Source: Globisporangium splendens (lineage: Eukaryota; Oomycota; Peronosporomycetes; Pythiales; Pythiaceae). Taken from it: DNA of 64,000 nucleotides. The DNA lies in the NCBI GenBank assembly GCA_006386115.1, contig VFIW01000037.1, forward strand, positions 186,001 through 250,000. The letters are read 5' to 3'. Made by a program: the position numbers and the translations under genes. The notes below the pieces were generated by a model, which saw only the letters and a list, made by a program, of their open reading frames with translations, ran no database searches and was not told the origin of the DNA. Of this stretch, positions 51,861-62,973 are shown one piece after another; position 1 is the first letter of the stretch; each line of letters begins with the position of its first letter.

Positions 51861-53813
51861 TTAGAAGCTTGATGCATGAAACACGGTGAGATGTGCAAGA
51901 AATGGCACAAGAAACGCGGTGGTGAGCAGATGTGCGAGAATGCTGAGCAGAATGGAGATCGGCAATGCCGGCAATGCGTCGAACTTGCCGAGCAGGTACA
52001 TCGTTGCGGCCAGGCCCTGCCATTAGCCCAAGTGCATGCGATCGTAAGGTCAGTTAGCATACAACTCACTATGCAAGCATTCAGTAAACAGCGATGTACG
52101 TACGATGAGGATGCAGAGGAAGCACGGCGCAAAGACAGCGATGCCGTGGGTCGCGGCGCGCCACGAGCACGCTGTAGAAGATGAAGTCGCCCAGTCCGAG
52201 CTTGATGCACTTATCGTCACTGACCGCGTGGTCTTCGTCTGCACGTCGAGTTGGAGCGGAGCGGAACACTTCGTCCACGGACGGATACGGCTGCGAAGGA
52301 TCCACGACCTTGACGTCGTAGTACAGACAGCGCCAGAGCACGAGCTGACGAGTCTCGAACGACAGCGCCATTTCCTTGGATCGGTGCTGGAAGCGCGAGT
52401 GCTGGGATTGCAGAAATGCACGAATGAGCAAGTGGAACTGGGGAAACGATGCCGGCTGCGATAGTTGCTGCGTGTCGTCGCCTTTTGCTGGAGAGCGTGA
52501 AGGCGGTGCAACATTCAGGAGACGCGTAAAGAACTCGTCTTCGGATGGTCGCACTCCGTTGTGGGCTCTAGCAGCAGGAAACGCACTGGTATCGTTATTG
52601 ATTGGAGCATTGCTGGTATGCGCGTCGACGATGTTTGCTTGGAACAGCAGTCCCGGGAGCGGCGTGCCTTTTTCATGCACGAGGTCGACGAGCCATCGAA
52701 GCGGGCCGATCGGCGTCATGACAGCGAAGAGGTCCCAGAACACAAGCATCAGGAGGATCATCCAGATACTCCACTAGCAAAGTCACATGCCATTCCGCGT
52801 CGTCAACACCAAACGATACAACACGGCGCCATATGAAAACCACTTACCTCTGGCAACTGCGAGAGCTGCCACGCGACGATGACGTTCGTGGCGACGAGAT
52901 AACCTTGCTCCAGGACCACTGGGATCCCTTTTGGTAAAAAATGCTGGGCACACCGACGATCGCAAAGTTGTACATGACGATGAACAGCGAGATGCCGTCG
53001 ATGATCCAGTGCCACTCTTTCACAAAGACGATCACGACGATCTCGGAGCCTGCGAGACCGAGCAGAAGACGCAGTAGCCTAGGAAGAACGTCATGCAGTT
53101 GAATTTGTAGAGCAGCACGACCCCGAACGTGAGCATGGCGATGAAGCCGATGACCACGAGCGCGTTGCAGAGCGCGAGCACCGACTTTTCGCTGATGGAA
53201 TCGTTCGACGAGTCGATGCCCTGGTAGTACATGTACATCCTGTGAGAAGAAACAGAGATGACGTTAGTGGGTCATTTACAAGACCAAGGTTTCCCGGTGG
53301 ATCAAATTGATAACCGACGTCATGGCTTGCTTCATTTCGTCGTCCTGGACAAAGCACGCGGCGAGACTACAAAATAGCAGACAGTATCATAACGAAGCGT
53401 GAGCCCCTTATGCATGCAGGGATATGAAGCAATGCCAGAGACACACAAATGATGCCGACCTCGCGCAGATCATCGTGATGCACACGGGCCAGAGCAGCGC
53501 AAAGAAGCTGTTGAGTTGGCGAATCACAGTGTCCAGGTCCATCGCGTCGTCCTGGTAATACGGCTGCTGCAAGTGTCGTCGGTCGTCATTATCAGACGCC
53601 GTGGCTTTCTCGCCCAGGAGCGGTTCTTCATACATCCACGCATTGCTGCCGCATTGAGAAAAAACGATCCAAGCGGGTTAGTCGTCATGACATGAAAGCG
53701 GTAGCTCTTGGTGGCAGCATACACAGGCATAGCGCACCTCTTGATGTCGTGTTGAGGTGGCAGAACGAGTGCACGGAGCTGAGGTTGCGCGCGTTGGACC
53801 GTCCGTTGCCCAT
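51861..53813 (-). CDS. Presenilin (aspartyl protease of gamma-secretase) with three apparent frameshifts
   Basis: Exons, minus strand: 53813(?)..53725, 53645..53460, 53366..53280, 53239..52848, 52773..52104 and 52016..51861. The 5' end is uncertain. Both catalytic Asp motifs are visible: FWDLFAVMTPIGPLRWLV in TM6 and LGLGDFIFYSVLV in TM7, plus the LPALPISI (PAL) motif in the last exon. Transmembrane segments and exon order match presenilins, and the TM6-TM7 loop is long and Ser/Pro-rich as usual. The reading frame slips three times without plausible introns: near 53075-53088 (one base missing), at the A6 run 52936-52941 (one base missing) and near 52148-52164 (one base extra). Exon lengths agree with exactly these changes. 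Either a recent pseudogene or assembly indels. Confidence 0.75.
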
Positions 53814-54202
53814 GCTTCCTGTCCAGCGCTCACTGTGAGAATGCAGTCGCGCATCCTTTTGCCAAAGCTGGAAGATCCTGAAAGGGCGGATCAGGTCGAT
53901 GCCTCATAAAGTGAGTAATGCGTATTTCGAGTGATCCTATTCTAAATATGATTAGTACAAAGTGATTGCTAAACCTGTTTGTTTTGAATAGATCCTCTAC
54001 TCAGCAGTGCTTGTGAACAGGCGTGTTCTATGAAACGTCGCGGTTCATGAGAATGGTGGCAACAGCAGATGCTTCTTTTGCGTCATTCACGCGCAACGAA
54101 CAACGCAGCGGCAGTAAACAGTATTGGGGGTTGACAGAGTGAAGGAGAGAGAGAGAGAGAGTGAGAGAGAGAGAGAGAGAGAGGCGCAAGTGAGGAGGCG
54201 CC
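53814..54202. other. Divergent intergenic region (presenilin / DRC4)
   Basis: Contains an open segment 53877..53814 that may be an extra 5' part of presenilin exon 1, and the (GA)n tract next to the DRC4 start. Confidence 0.45.
54144..54184. repeat. (GA)n tract immediately upstream of the DRC4 start
   Basis: Nearly pure GA dinucleotides with one GT interruption, ending about 20 bp before the ATG at 54203, so within the 5' UTR or promoter. Confidence 0.9.
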
Positions 54203-55807
54203 ATGGGACCCAAGAAGAAAGGCGGCAAGAAGGGGAAGAAGAAGGCCAAGGAAGAGGAGCCGCTGCCCGAAGAGCCATCAGGTACAAATGCGTCTGCATC
54301 TTGCTTTTGATTTTGGTGGGAATACATGAGGCGCTTATGTATTACCACTGTGTGCATGTGTCATGTGTAGAATATGATACGATGGACATCCTGATGCTGA
54401 AGGAGGTGATTCAGATGCTGCGTCAGCAGCTCGAGAAGGCGCAAGTGGACCGCAACTACGTCCAGCACGAGCGGGTACGCGTGCTTCATGTATGTCATCA
54501 CAATAGCATAGATTTATAGTATATGTGTGCGGCATTTGTGGTTTGCGAACGCGCAGGACATGATCGAGTCGTTGTACGAGATCACCAAGACGGAGATCCA
54601 GGACCACGAGAACCAGATCATGTCCAAGGACCGCGAGATGGAGATCATGGAGGACAACCATCGCGTCGAGGTGCGCGTGTATGTCCAAAAGGTCAAGCAC
54701 CTCGAGTACGAGCACAAGAACAACCTCAAGCGCGTGCAGGCCGACGCCACAGGTCATCTGGACGAAGAGCACGATCTCCACCAGCACCGCGAGACCGTGC
54801 TGCGCAGCACGAAGCAGTCGCTGCGACTCGAGCTGAAAGAGCGCGAGCTCTCGAACGAGGACGAAATCGACCAGATGAAGCAAGCGCACGAGAAGAATCT
54901 CATGAAGCTGCGCGAGCAGTTTGAGAAAAACAACGCGGCGTTCGAAGAGCGTTGCCAGCAGCGACTCCGCGAGCTCCAGGAGAGTCTCGAGCTGCGCCGC
55001 AAGGTCGACATTCACGAGATCGAAGAGCGCAAGAACCTGCACATCAACGACCTGATGAAAAACCACGAGAAGGCGTTCACGCAGATCAAGAACTACTACA
55101 ACGACATCACCAAGGACAACCTGCGGCTCATCGACTCGCTCAAGAACGAGATCACGGCGATGAAGAAGAAAGCTGCCGCGAACGCGAAGCTCATGCACGA
55201 CGTCTCGCAGGAGAACAAGCGGCTCTCGGAGCCACTGGCGGCTGCGATCCAGGAAGTTGAACACCTGCGGCATGAGCTCAAAGATGAGCAAAAAGACAAG
55301 CTGTCGCTCCGCAATGCGAAGGCGCGGCTGTTGTACTTGGCCCAGCAGGTGCACGACCTGAAGGAGAAACAAGCCGACCTCAAGATGAAGTACAAGACGC
55401 TGGAGACGGACCGCAATGTCCTGTACGACACGTTCGAGCAAACAGTGTAGATGATTCACAAGGAGGGCGAGTGCAAGAACCTCATTCTGGAGCAGCGGCT
55501 CGCGACCATGGACGACCAGTTCTCGCGCAAGGAGACCCAGCTGCAGGAGATCCTCGCTGCTGCCAACCTCGATCCGAGCCAAGCGAGACGCGTGACCGAC
55601 GCGCTCGACCACTTGCTGCACGACAAGAACGCGCGGATCCAGAACCTGCAGTACAGCGTTGCGAAGGCGTTCAACGACACGCTGCGCACGTTCACCGAGA
55701 AGCTCACGAGCTTTGGGGTCCCCGAGGAAGAGATCCGCTCCCTGGGCTTCAAGGCACCGACCACGAATGTGAATGTCAACCCAGCGGGTCTCGTCGCAAT
55801 GGAATAA
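54203..55807 (+). CDS. GAS8: DRC4/GAS8, nexin-dynein regulatory complex subunit, with one in-frame TAG
   Basis: Exons 54203..54281, 54371..54474 and 54557..55807 join in phase (478 codons including the stop). The start MGPKKKGGKKGKKK, the all-coiled-coil body and blocks such as VKHLEYEHKNNLKR, HEIEERKNLHI, FTQIKNYYNDIT and LAAANLDPSQ match GAS8/DRC4 end to end. The family's usual length is about 480 aa. It links outer-doublet microtubules in motile axonemes. A TAG at 55448-55450 interrupts the frame; by comparison with the animal protein, a Gln is expected there (CAG to TAG). The rest of the C-terminal domain is well preserved to the proper stop. Convergent with WDR92. Confidence 0.85.
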
Positions 55808-55899
55808 ACAAAAAAGACAAGTAGCATGGCCGAAGGACTTGTGCATAGTGCGGTAATATTACTTTTTTTTACAAAGAGAATGGTCAAATACATACTGCC

Positions 55900-57228
55900 T
55901 TAGTACTTGTGCGTCTTTGAGACGATGTACACGCGAACAGTCTGGTCCAACGACGCCAAGACGCATAAGCCTTCGCGATCGGGACTACATACCATACACA
56001 AGTACGTCAAAACGCCACGATGTTGTCAGTGAGTCCCCGACGATGTTGGATTATGCAGAATACTCTCTCGTACCTCCAGTCCATGCTGATGATTGGCTGC
56101 GTCGACAGCACGCGTGAGTTGAGAAGCTCGACGGTGCCGCACACGCCCAGGAGTCTGCCGTCTGCGTCTGTCGTCGTGCGCGAAAGCGGGTAATGGCTAC
56201 AAGAGCAACAACAGAATGAGGCATTAGGCTCCGTCGCCACATTTTCTCTGGCAAAAAAGAGATACTCGAAGACAGCCACACGCACTATTTGTACAAGTTG
56301 AACCCGCCGTTGCCGCCACCAGTCATGAACAGATCGCGGTTCTGCGGCAGGAATCTTCCCTGCCAGATCGTCGACTTGTGCGCCTTCTCGCTCATACACG
56401 TGTACCCTTTCTCCGGGTGGAACGTGCGCAGGTCGTAGATGCGGAACTTGGACTCGAGCGTCGTCACGAGCAGTTTGTTCATCTCGATGTCCTTGCGGTC
56501 GAACTGCGCGTTCACGACGCCGTTCTGGCAGTTCGTCTCCCACCGCAGCGTGTTGGAGCGCAGGTCGTACATCTTGATGTCGCCATTGTCGTATCCGGCC
56601 ACGACGCAGCGCTCGTCATCGTTGTACGAGTTCCCAAAGCAGACCGTCCAGCAATCGCGCGCAGACTCCTGGTCCTTCGGCGCTAGCGTCACCACCGGAT
56701 CGAGGACGCGGATGTCCCACACACGAATGTACCCATCGCGTCCCCCCGTCACGATCTCTGGTGCGCCGTGACCAATGTTCTGTCCGCCGCAGCCGTCGAT
56801 CGCGTTCACAATCGACTTGTGCGCTTGCGCCGCATACACGGGCACATCCGGCTTCTCCAAGTCCCTATATTATAATAGGAAAAAAAAAAAGTGAAATGAG
56901 TTGCTGCTGTCATGGTCGTTGGCAACCCGATACAGATCCATCACCAGATGCTCATGACGCCAGCGTAATCGCCCGTGGCTAAGTGGCGGTCCTCCAGACC
57001 CGAGGCGCCGAAGGTGCCACACTTGATGCCGTCCTTCTTCTCCAGCTCCGCGTACGTCTTGAGCTCACCCTGGTTGAGACCGTAGACGGTGATGGCGCCC
57101 GTGGCCTTGGGGTAGATTCCCATGGTCACGAAGCGCGCCGAGCACGGGATCCACTTGGTGTCGTTCGGCGTGAACGACAGCGATTTGCTCACGTGCTCGA
57201 TCACCTGCGGCGCGTCCGTCGTGTCCAT
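55900..57228 (-). CDS. WDR92: WDR92 / DNAAF10 (Monad), WD-repeat axonemal dynein assembly factor
   Basis: Exons 57228..56945, 56864..56286, 56196..56074 and 55984..55900 join in phase to 356 aa, almost the same length as the human protein. WD40 blades span the whole protein: [82 protein letters not shown] and the last strand [18 protein letters not shown]92 works with the prefoldin-like/R2TP co-chaperones in preassembly of axonemal dyneins. The frame is intact. Its stop lies 92 bp from that of DRC4, placing two motile-cilium genes tail to tail. Confidence 0.92.
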
Positions 57229-58448
57229 TTTCTGGAGTTGCTATACAGAGTGCTGCTGCTGCTGGAGTGTCTTAGTGGGGAAGCGAAGCTCTCGGCGCTG
57301 CTGGGATTCGTTCCATGGACCTCGATCCTTTGGCCAGATGCGCCACTTGATGCACGTCCCTTCGGTTGAATGGCGACCGAAAGCAGTGTGGCAGACATAA
57401 CCCAAGGTAAGATAATATCCTGGCGGGAGTTGGATAAATGAGATAAATCGCTGGATAATGTTATGTGGGCAGGTTGCAAGTTGGATGTTCTTGATAGGTG
57501 CAAAATAGCTATTCTAGACTGCTTTTATTTGTGTGGTTTTGCGGTCTAAAATGTATCCCAGTGTTTCTTTTGGGTCGAGTCAGCGTAATGGCTGCACCGT
57601 TTCAGACGCATCACGCCACAGGTGTCACAGCCCGTTTCAACCACTAGCATCGCCGCAATCATGGATGATGGCCTCCCATTGGTTGATTTTCTTCGACATC
57701 CTGTAGAACAGCATACCCTACCCTCGATCAGATGCAGTTCTATCCCACTCTATCGCTGAAGAAAACCCCACACAAACACACAGTGTGTGTAACCGTCTAC
57801 GCTATTCGTGCAACAAAGCAATCCGAAGGGTTTTGTTCCTCACAATGACGCTCAGTTGGTAATATCGAAAGTTTTGGCACTCTTTCACGTCAAAACACTC
57901 CGGTATGCTGATGCCAGTGTGTTGTGCTCCACATTGTTTGAGCAAGTGAACCCAGCGCGCTGTGTCATGATGAAGACGACTGCTCATCACTCTCTTTCCA
58001 TCTGACGGTACACTCCCTTCGCGTTTCCATACCTTTCCCTTCGCTCCATCCCCCTTTAGCCGTCCTCTGTGTGTAGGTGTTTGTGTATGAGCTCTGGAGA
58101 ACACGACAATATGCAATTCCAGAGTATTATGCACTCTCAGTCAAAGCGCTGACCTTCCTCTTTATAATGCACATATACTGAAAACATGGCTTGCATTTAA
58201 TTCAGGTCGATATAAAGAGGGTTTCCCTTCGTGGTGTTGACACTCGTTGGCATATCGGAAACCGCACAAGAACAGGAAAAAAAGAACACGCAGCCCCATA
58301 AACGAGAGTGGGCACGCCGCGCATTCGCTTCCTGGGGCGGATCATAATTGAAAAGCGAGTCCGTCCATACAAGCACCCGCGGTCTCTCTCTCTCTCTCTC
58401 TCTCTATACAAGCAAAGCACCATTGACGCCTCCTCTCTATCAGCGGAC
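57229..58448. other. 1.2-kb intergenic region between divergent genes
   Basis: Upstream regions of WDR92 and the GPCR gene. No supported ORF; a (TC)n tract sits at its right end. Confidence 0.5.
58382..58405. repeat. (TC)n tract upstream of the GPCR-phosphatase start
   Basis: About eleven TC dinucleotides ending about 44 bp before the ATG at 58449. Confidence 0.9.
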
Positions 58449-61400
58449 ATGGCGACGCCGGCGCCGACGTCGTCGACGCTGAGCCCGCGGCAGGAGACGA
58501 TGAAGACCGTTGCAGCCGCCACGTCCTCGGGGCTCTCGATCATCGGCGCGCTTTACATCCTCGGCCGCTACTGGTACACGCGTCGCCGCATGAAGACCAT
58601 CGCCAACGGCGAGGCGGCGGCCACAGGCAACGCGCACCATCTCGACGTCACCAAGGAGCTCATCCATGTTTTAGCGTGGCTGGTACGTGCGTGTATGCAG
58701 TAAGGGAGGAGGTGGTGGTTCTGATATATGGCGCTTATGTTTAGGACCTCGTGGGTGCGCTGGGCCGCATTTTCGGGACGCTGCCGACCAGGACGTTTAA
58801 CCAATCGCTCGGCGAACCCGTGACGGGCATTTGCAAACTGCAAGCAGTTGGTACGCATGCTTTCGCTGTTCATGTTCATGCGCAGAGGTTTTTGAAAGTG
58901 GAGCACTGACAGTGGCTTTGTATGTTGCTGGCTTATAGTGATCACGTTTGGCGATGTGTCGCCGATCGCGTGGAACTTTGTGATGGCGTTCAACCTGTTT
59001 CGCTGGATCTGCATGGGCGAAGACCAGCAGATGCTGCAGCAGAAGATCAAGTGGTACATCCTCGGCATGTTGGCGTTCACGTTCACCATCGACTTCCTGG
59101 CATTAGGATGTACGTGCGACCTGCATTTCAAGTCTCTCCTGCGTACCATGGAGCAAACAACCACTCACTCACTTTTGCCTATGCCTCATTTATGTAGTCC
59201 ACAAGTTTGGTGACGCGGGACTCTGGTGCTGGGTCGTGATCCCTGGCGCGGAACACCACAGAGAAGAGCTCTACTGGAAACTGCTAACGCTGTACTTTTG
59301 GGTGATCACCGGCGCGATCGCCATGTCCACGCTGCTCGTGCTCGTGAAGCGAGACATGAAGACGCGACTCCAGAGCCACGAGAACGAGGACGCGCGCGAA
59401 GCCTACGACGGCGTCGTGCACAACCTCACCATCTACATCGTCGCTTTCATCGTGTGCTGGCTGCCGGCTGTGCTGGACCGAGGATACTTTGCGATCAAGA
59501 GTAAGGAAATTTTCACTTTAAGCATGATGCATGCGTGTGTCGTGCCGCTCCAGGGCTTTGTGAACGCCGTGATCTACGGCAAGTTCCACATCTGGATCGT
59601 TCGGCATGCCAATTTCAAGAGCGTCCACAGCAAAAGCAGCTCCCGTACCAGCAACAAACACTCGGAAGACTCCGTCCACCGCCGTGAGATGCTTCGGGAC
59701 CAGGAGCGACAGCATTTCGGCACCGCGACCATATTTATTACCACGTTTGACATGAACTGGAACCCGTTCCCGACAAACTTGGTATGCTTTTTGTCTGTTG
59801 GGGGGAAAGAGAGGGCTGTCAATTCACTTTTGATCGCGTGCTTTCTTTCTTTTTTTTGTCGATATCAAAACATGTAGGAGGACTGGATCCCAGCAGGAAA
59901 AGATCTGTACGTGTTTTCCCTCCAGCATTGCATTGGTGTGCAAACCGTGCAGCAATCGATCCAAAAGCACTTGCTGCGAATGAACTACCCAACGGCGTAC
60001 CGCTCCATCACGTCACTCGCTGGCAGCGCCTTACGCGGCCAAGTTCAAGATGTAAGCATGCCTGTCTGCTTATTATACCTTGCCACCTAACTAACTCCAT
60101 GGACCACCTCTGACGCTATACTCTATATACTTTGTGTGCTGCTTACACCTAGGCTACCGTATGCCAAATCGTCTTTGTGAACAACGCAGACGACGCAAGC
60201 GGCAATTTCCAGTTCCACCCGAACGATGGTCGCGTGTGGAGCCAGCGGAAAACGTTCAAAGAGGTCGTGGGCATTCCGATTCGGTATTTCGACGCGTCCA
60301 TCGCGTTCGTCTCCTGCAACCTCAGTCCCGGCGATCATTTCCAACACACTTCTCGAAGCGTGCTGGAAAAGCACGCGATTGCGACCAGTTTGATCCATTC
60401 TTTCGGAATGGATGCCGATCGCGCCGCTGTGGATTTTCCAAATCTTTACCACCACACGTTCCTGTCTGGCAACCTAAACTACGATGTCGAAATGCCGCGA
60501 CAGGGGTTGCTGAACACGATGGAGCAGGCGTACAAAGCCGAATGCTTGAAAAGGGCGACAGATGCAGCCATTGGAGCGAAGCTCAAGGCAGTGCAGCAGC
60601 CTGCTCAGCGTCAGTCTGCTGATCGAAGGACATCGAGCGGAGGACGCGAGCGGTTTAGCAGTCCAAATTTCGGTTGCCGAGAGCCGCAGAATGCGAATGT
60701 TCGAGTCGAGTGGAATCTTTTGTATTTCAAGAGCCGCAATTCGCTCGGACGTAGCAGTAACGTGTCATCGTCGTCGGACGATGCAATTGGAAGCGAAGGG
60801 GATGCTGTGTACCAGGAAATCTACACGTCCTGTCATGACGAGCTTCCATTCACGCTCCTGCAATCTCCAGCGGGTTTGGTGCAAAACTCGTCAGCAATGG
60901 CCGAACCTCTGAATGCGTCCATGCTGTCGAACAATTCCTCGCTCGCGCCTGACCTCAGAAACACATCGGTGCTGGAGTCGGAAGAGGCAATCAATGATGC
61001 GAGCGAAGTGAGAATCAATGTTTCCGGTGGTGTCCAAGGAGACGACGGAAGTGCTAGAGCAAGACGGTCGTGGATGAGCTTCCTCGACTCGCTGTTCCCA
61101 CTGCAAGCTCCGGAAAGGACCTCAAGCTCCAACTCCTTTACAGCAAATCCAACGAGAAGGTCGACTATGAGTAGCCGAAATGTTACGAATGGTGGAAACG
61201 CCAATGGCGCAGTGAACGCGCGAAACGACGGAAAGAAAGTGAATGATCTGCTATCGAAATCGCAGCTGGTAGCCGACAATACGATGCGTAAGTGGAAGGA
61301 ACTGCTCCGTTTCGACGAGTTGAGAGCAGCGATTGAAGCGAAAGAGGCTTTCTGTGGGTTCGAGGAACCTGAGATCCAATTCTTGCCATCTTTTCCACGC

Positions 61401-62609
61401 AAAGTTGGTACGTCGGCTTCGTTTTCGATGCTCAGCGATCGCACGTGCAAGGATTTGTTCTTGGAGTCCAACTTGGACATATCGTTGCAGTCGTTTCCTC
61501 CGGCGTATAAGGATCGCGTGCTATCGCATTCTCTTCAGGACACGAAGCAACGGCTTCGCAACGTCGGATACTGGTTGTGTGAGGAGATTACGACGTCGAC
61601 GCACAAGCCAGTGTGCAGTTTGTACGAGCTTGAGATCGATCGATTCTTCTCGTACAAGATGGACGAAGCTGCGCGCGTGGACTCCAGGCAAGGCAACCGC
61701 GCACTACGAGACAAGACTGGTGTCCAAGAGTTCAAAATCAAGTTGGTGAACTTGGACGCCAACATCTGGAGCACGGTAGCGCGAGATTTGGGGAGCCAGC
61801 TGTCATCGAACTCGTCAAATACTAAAAAGCACCGAAAGGTGCATGCGGCTCCAGCGAGCCATCCTGCGAGTCCGTCGGAGAGTCGTGGTGGTGCCAATGA
61901 CTCGAATACCAGCAGCCGCGCCTCGGACTCGACGCAGAGCCCAAGTCAGCGACCTCCGTCCGTGCGCACGCTGAAGAAGAAGCGTTCGGTTGCAAATATT
62001 GTGGATCGTGTGCTTCGCAAAGATCGCCATCGGTCGTCCACTACAGCGAGCGGGTCCAAGGCATCGACTCCAAATCCGTACTCCGATTTTCAGGCCGAAG
62101 CCAGCGGCTCGCATCCATTGGCTCTCACAGGCGATCGTTTGTCTATGCTGACGCCATTCCACTTGGAGCTGGTGCCAGTCGAGCCGGTGAGCATCTCGAC
62201 GGTGTTCCCTCTGCCCTCGGAAGATCTGTACGCGCTCCAGCGGAAAGTGTACGAAGTCGCGCACTCGGTGCAAAACGGGTTCCAGTCCAGTGCCAACAAC
62301 GAGGATCTCGAGGAGTCGCTGCTCGCGTACACGAACTGCCGCACAGTCGCCTGGAAGGAAGCCGGGAAGCAGGGCGTGACCCACACGGGGATCACGAAGG
62401 CGGTGAATGGCGTGGTGCACATCGCAGTGACGATCAAGGCGGAAAAAGGACACGGCGGCCAAGGCGTGCTGTGCATCCAGGAGCAGGATCTGCTAGCGCG
62501 TGCGAAGCCCGTGTTCTCCGAGTCCGAGCCGATTCCGTTCGACGTGACGCTCACGTGGGGAGGCAAGCACGTCGGGTACCTGCATGGGGACATCCTGAGC
62601 TCCTTGTGA
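58449..62609 (+). CDS. Seven-TM receptor fused to inositol polyphosphate 5-phosphatase-like domain (GPCR-INPP)
   Basis: Exons 58449..58682, 58745..58850, 58939..59109, 59198..59781, 59878..60051 and 60153..62609 join in phase to 1241 aa. Residues 20-315 hold seven hydrophobic segments (for example TSSGLSIIGALYILG, KIKWYILGMLAFTFTIDFL, NLTIYIVAFIVCWLPAVL). An IPPc-type domain follows (about 349-910) with DMNWNPFP, LQHCIG, FVSCNLSPGD, GNLNYD, PAYKDRVL and STHKPV in the canonical order. Three catalytic positions are changed: LQEC to LQHC, GDLNYR to GNLNYD and SDHKPV to STHKPV. A long Ser-rich insert lies between the fourth and fifth motifs. The C-terminal 300 residues are Ser-rich and then globular, of unknown family. 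GPCR fusions with inositol phosphatase domains are known in Phytophthora. Here the enzyme half looks catalytically impaired and may bind rather than hydrolyse. Confidence 0.85.
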
Positions 62610-62973
62610 GGAGAGAAGATGTATGCATCATTTAGTCAGATCGTATAGTTATTTATTAGTTTTATGTAGGCGAGACCAACGTTTGCTGGCATGAGACTCC
62701 GCAGAAGGCGTCTCACATGATTTCGCATTCGCTTAAAGCGCATTAATGGCTGCCAGCATATTCGGCAGGTTCCCTGAGAATTGCCAGTTTGGAGCTCTTT
62801 AAAATATGCATCCTTCAAAGGTCCCCATTTCCAAAGCAAAACGGTATAAACAGTGTATCTGTTTTTACAGTACCTGTGCAAGCAGGTCGTAGCTATCTCC
62901 TATCCAATTAGAGAGGGTACACCACCCACAGGTTTCACCACACAAAAGGACGGTTCAAGCGCCGCAAACGGGA
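62610..62973. repeat. Intergenic region with an inverted copy of the 46.5-kb repeat
   Basis: 62735-62862 is the reverse complement of a diverged copy of 46455-46600. The minus-strand frame 62881..62636 in it reads a short zinc-finger-like C-x2-C with downstream His (CRICWQPLMRFKRMRNH), reminiscent of the N-terminal BED finger of a hAT-type transposase; this is only suggestive. Confidence 0.5.

Noticed and set aside
10829..55450. Ciliate-like reassignment of TAG to Gln
   Set aside because: Several intact genes in the window terminate with TAG at the expected protein end, so TAG works as a stop.
54335..55846. 503-aa minus-strand open frame
   Set aside because: It is antisense to DRC4; its Leu/Val/Arg-rich composition is the usual mirror of a GC-rich coiled-coil gene.
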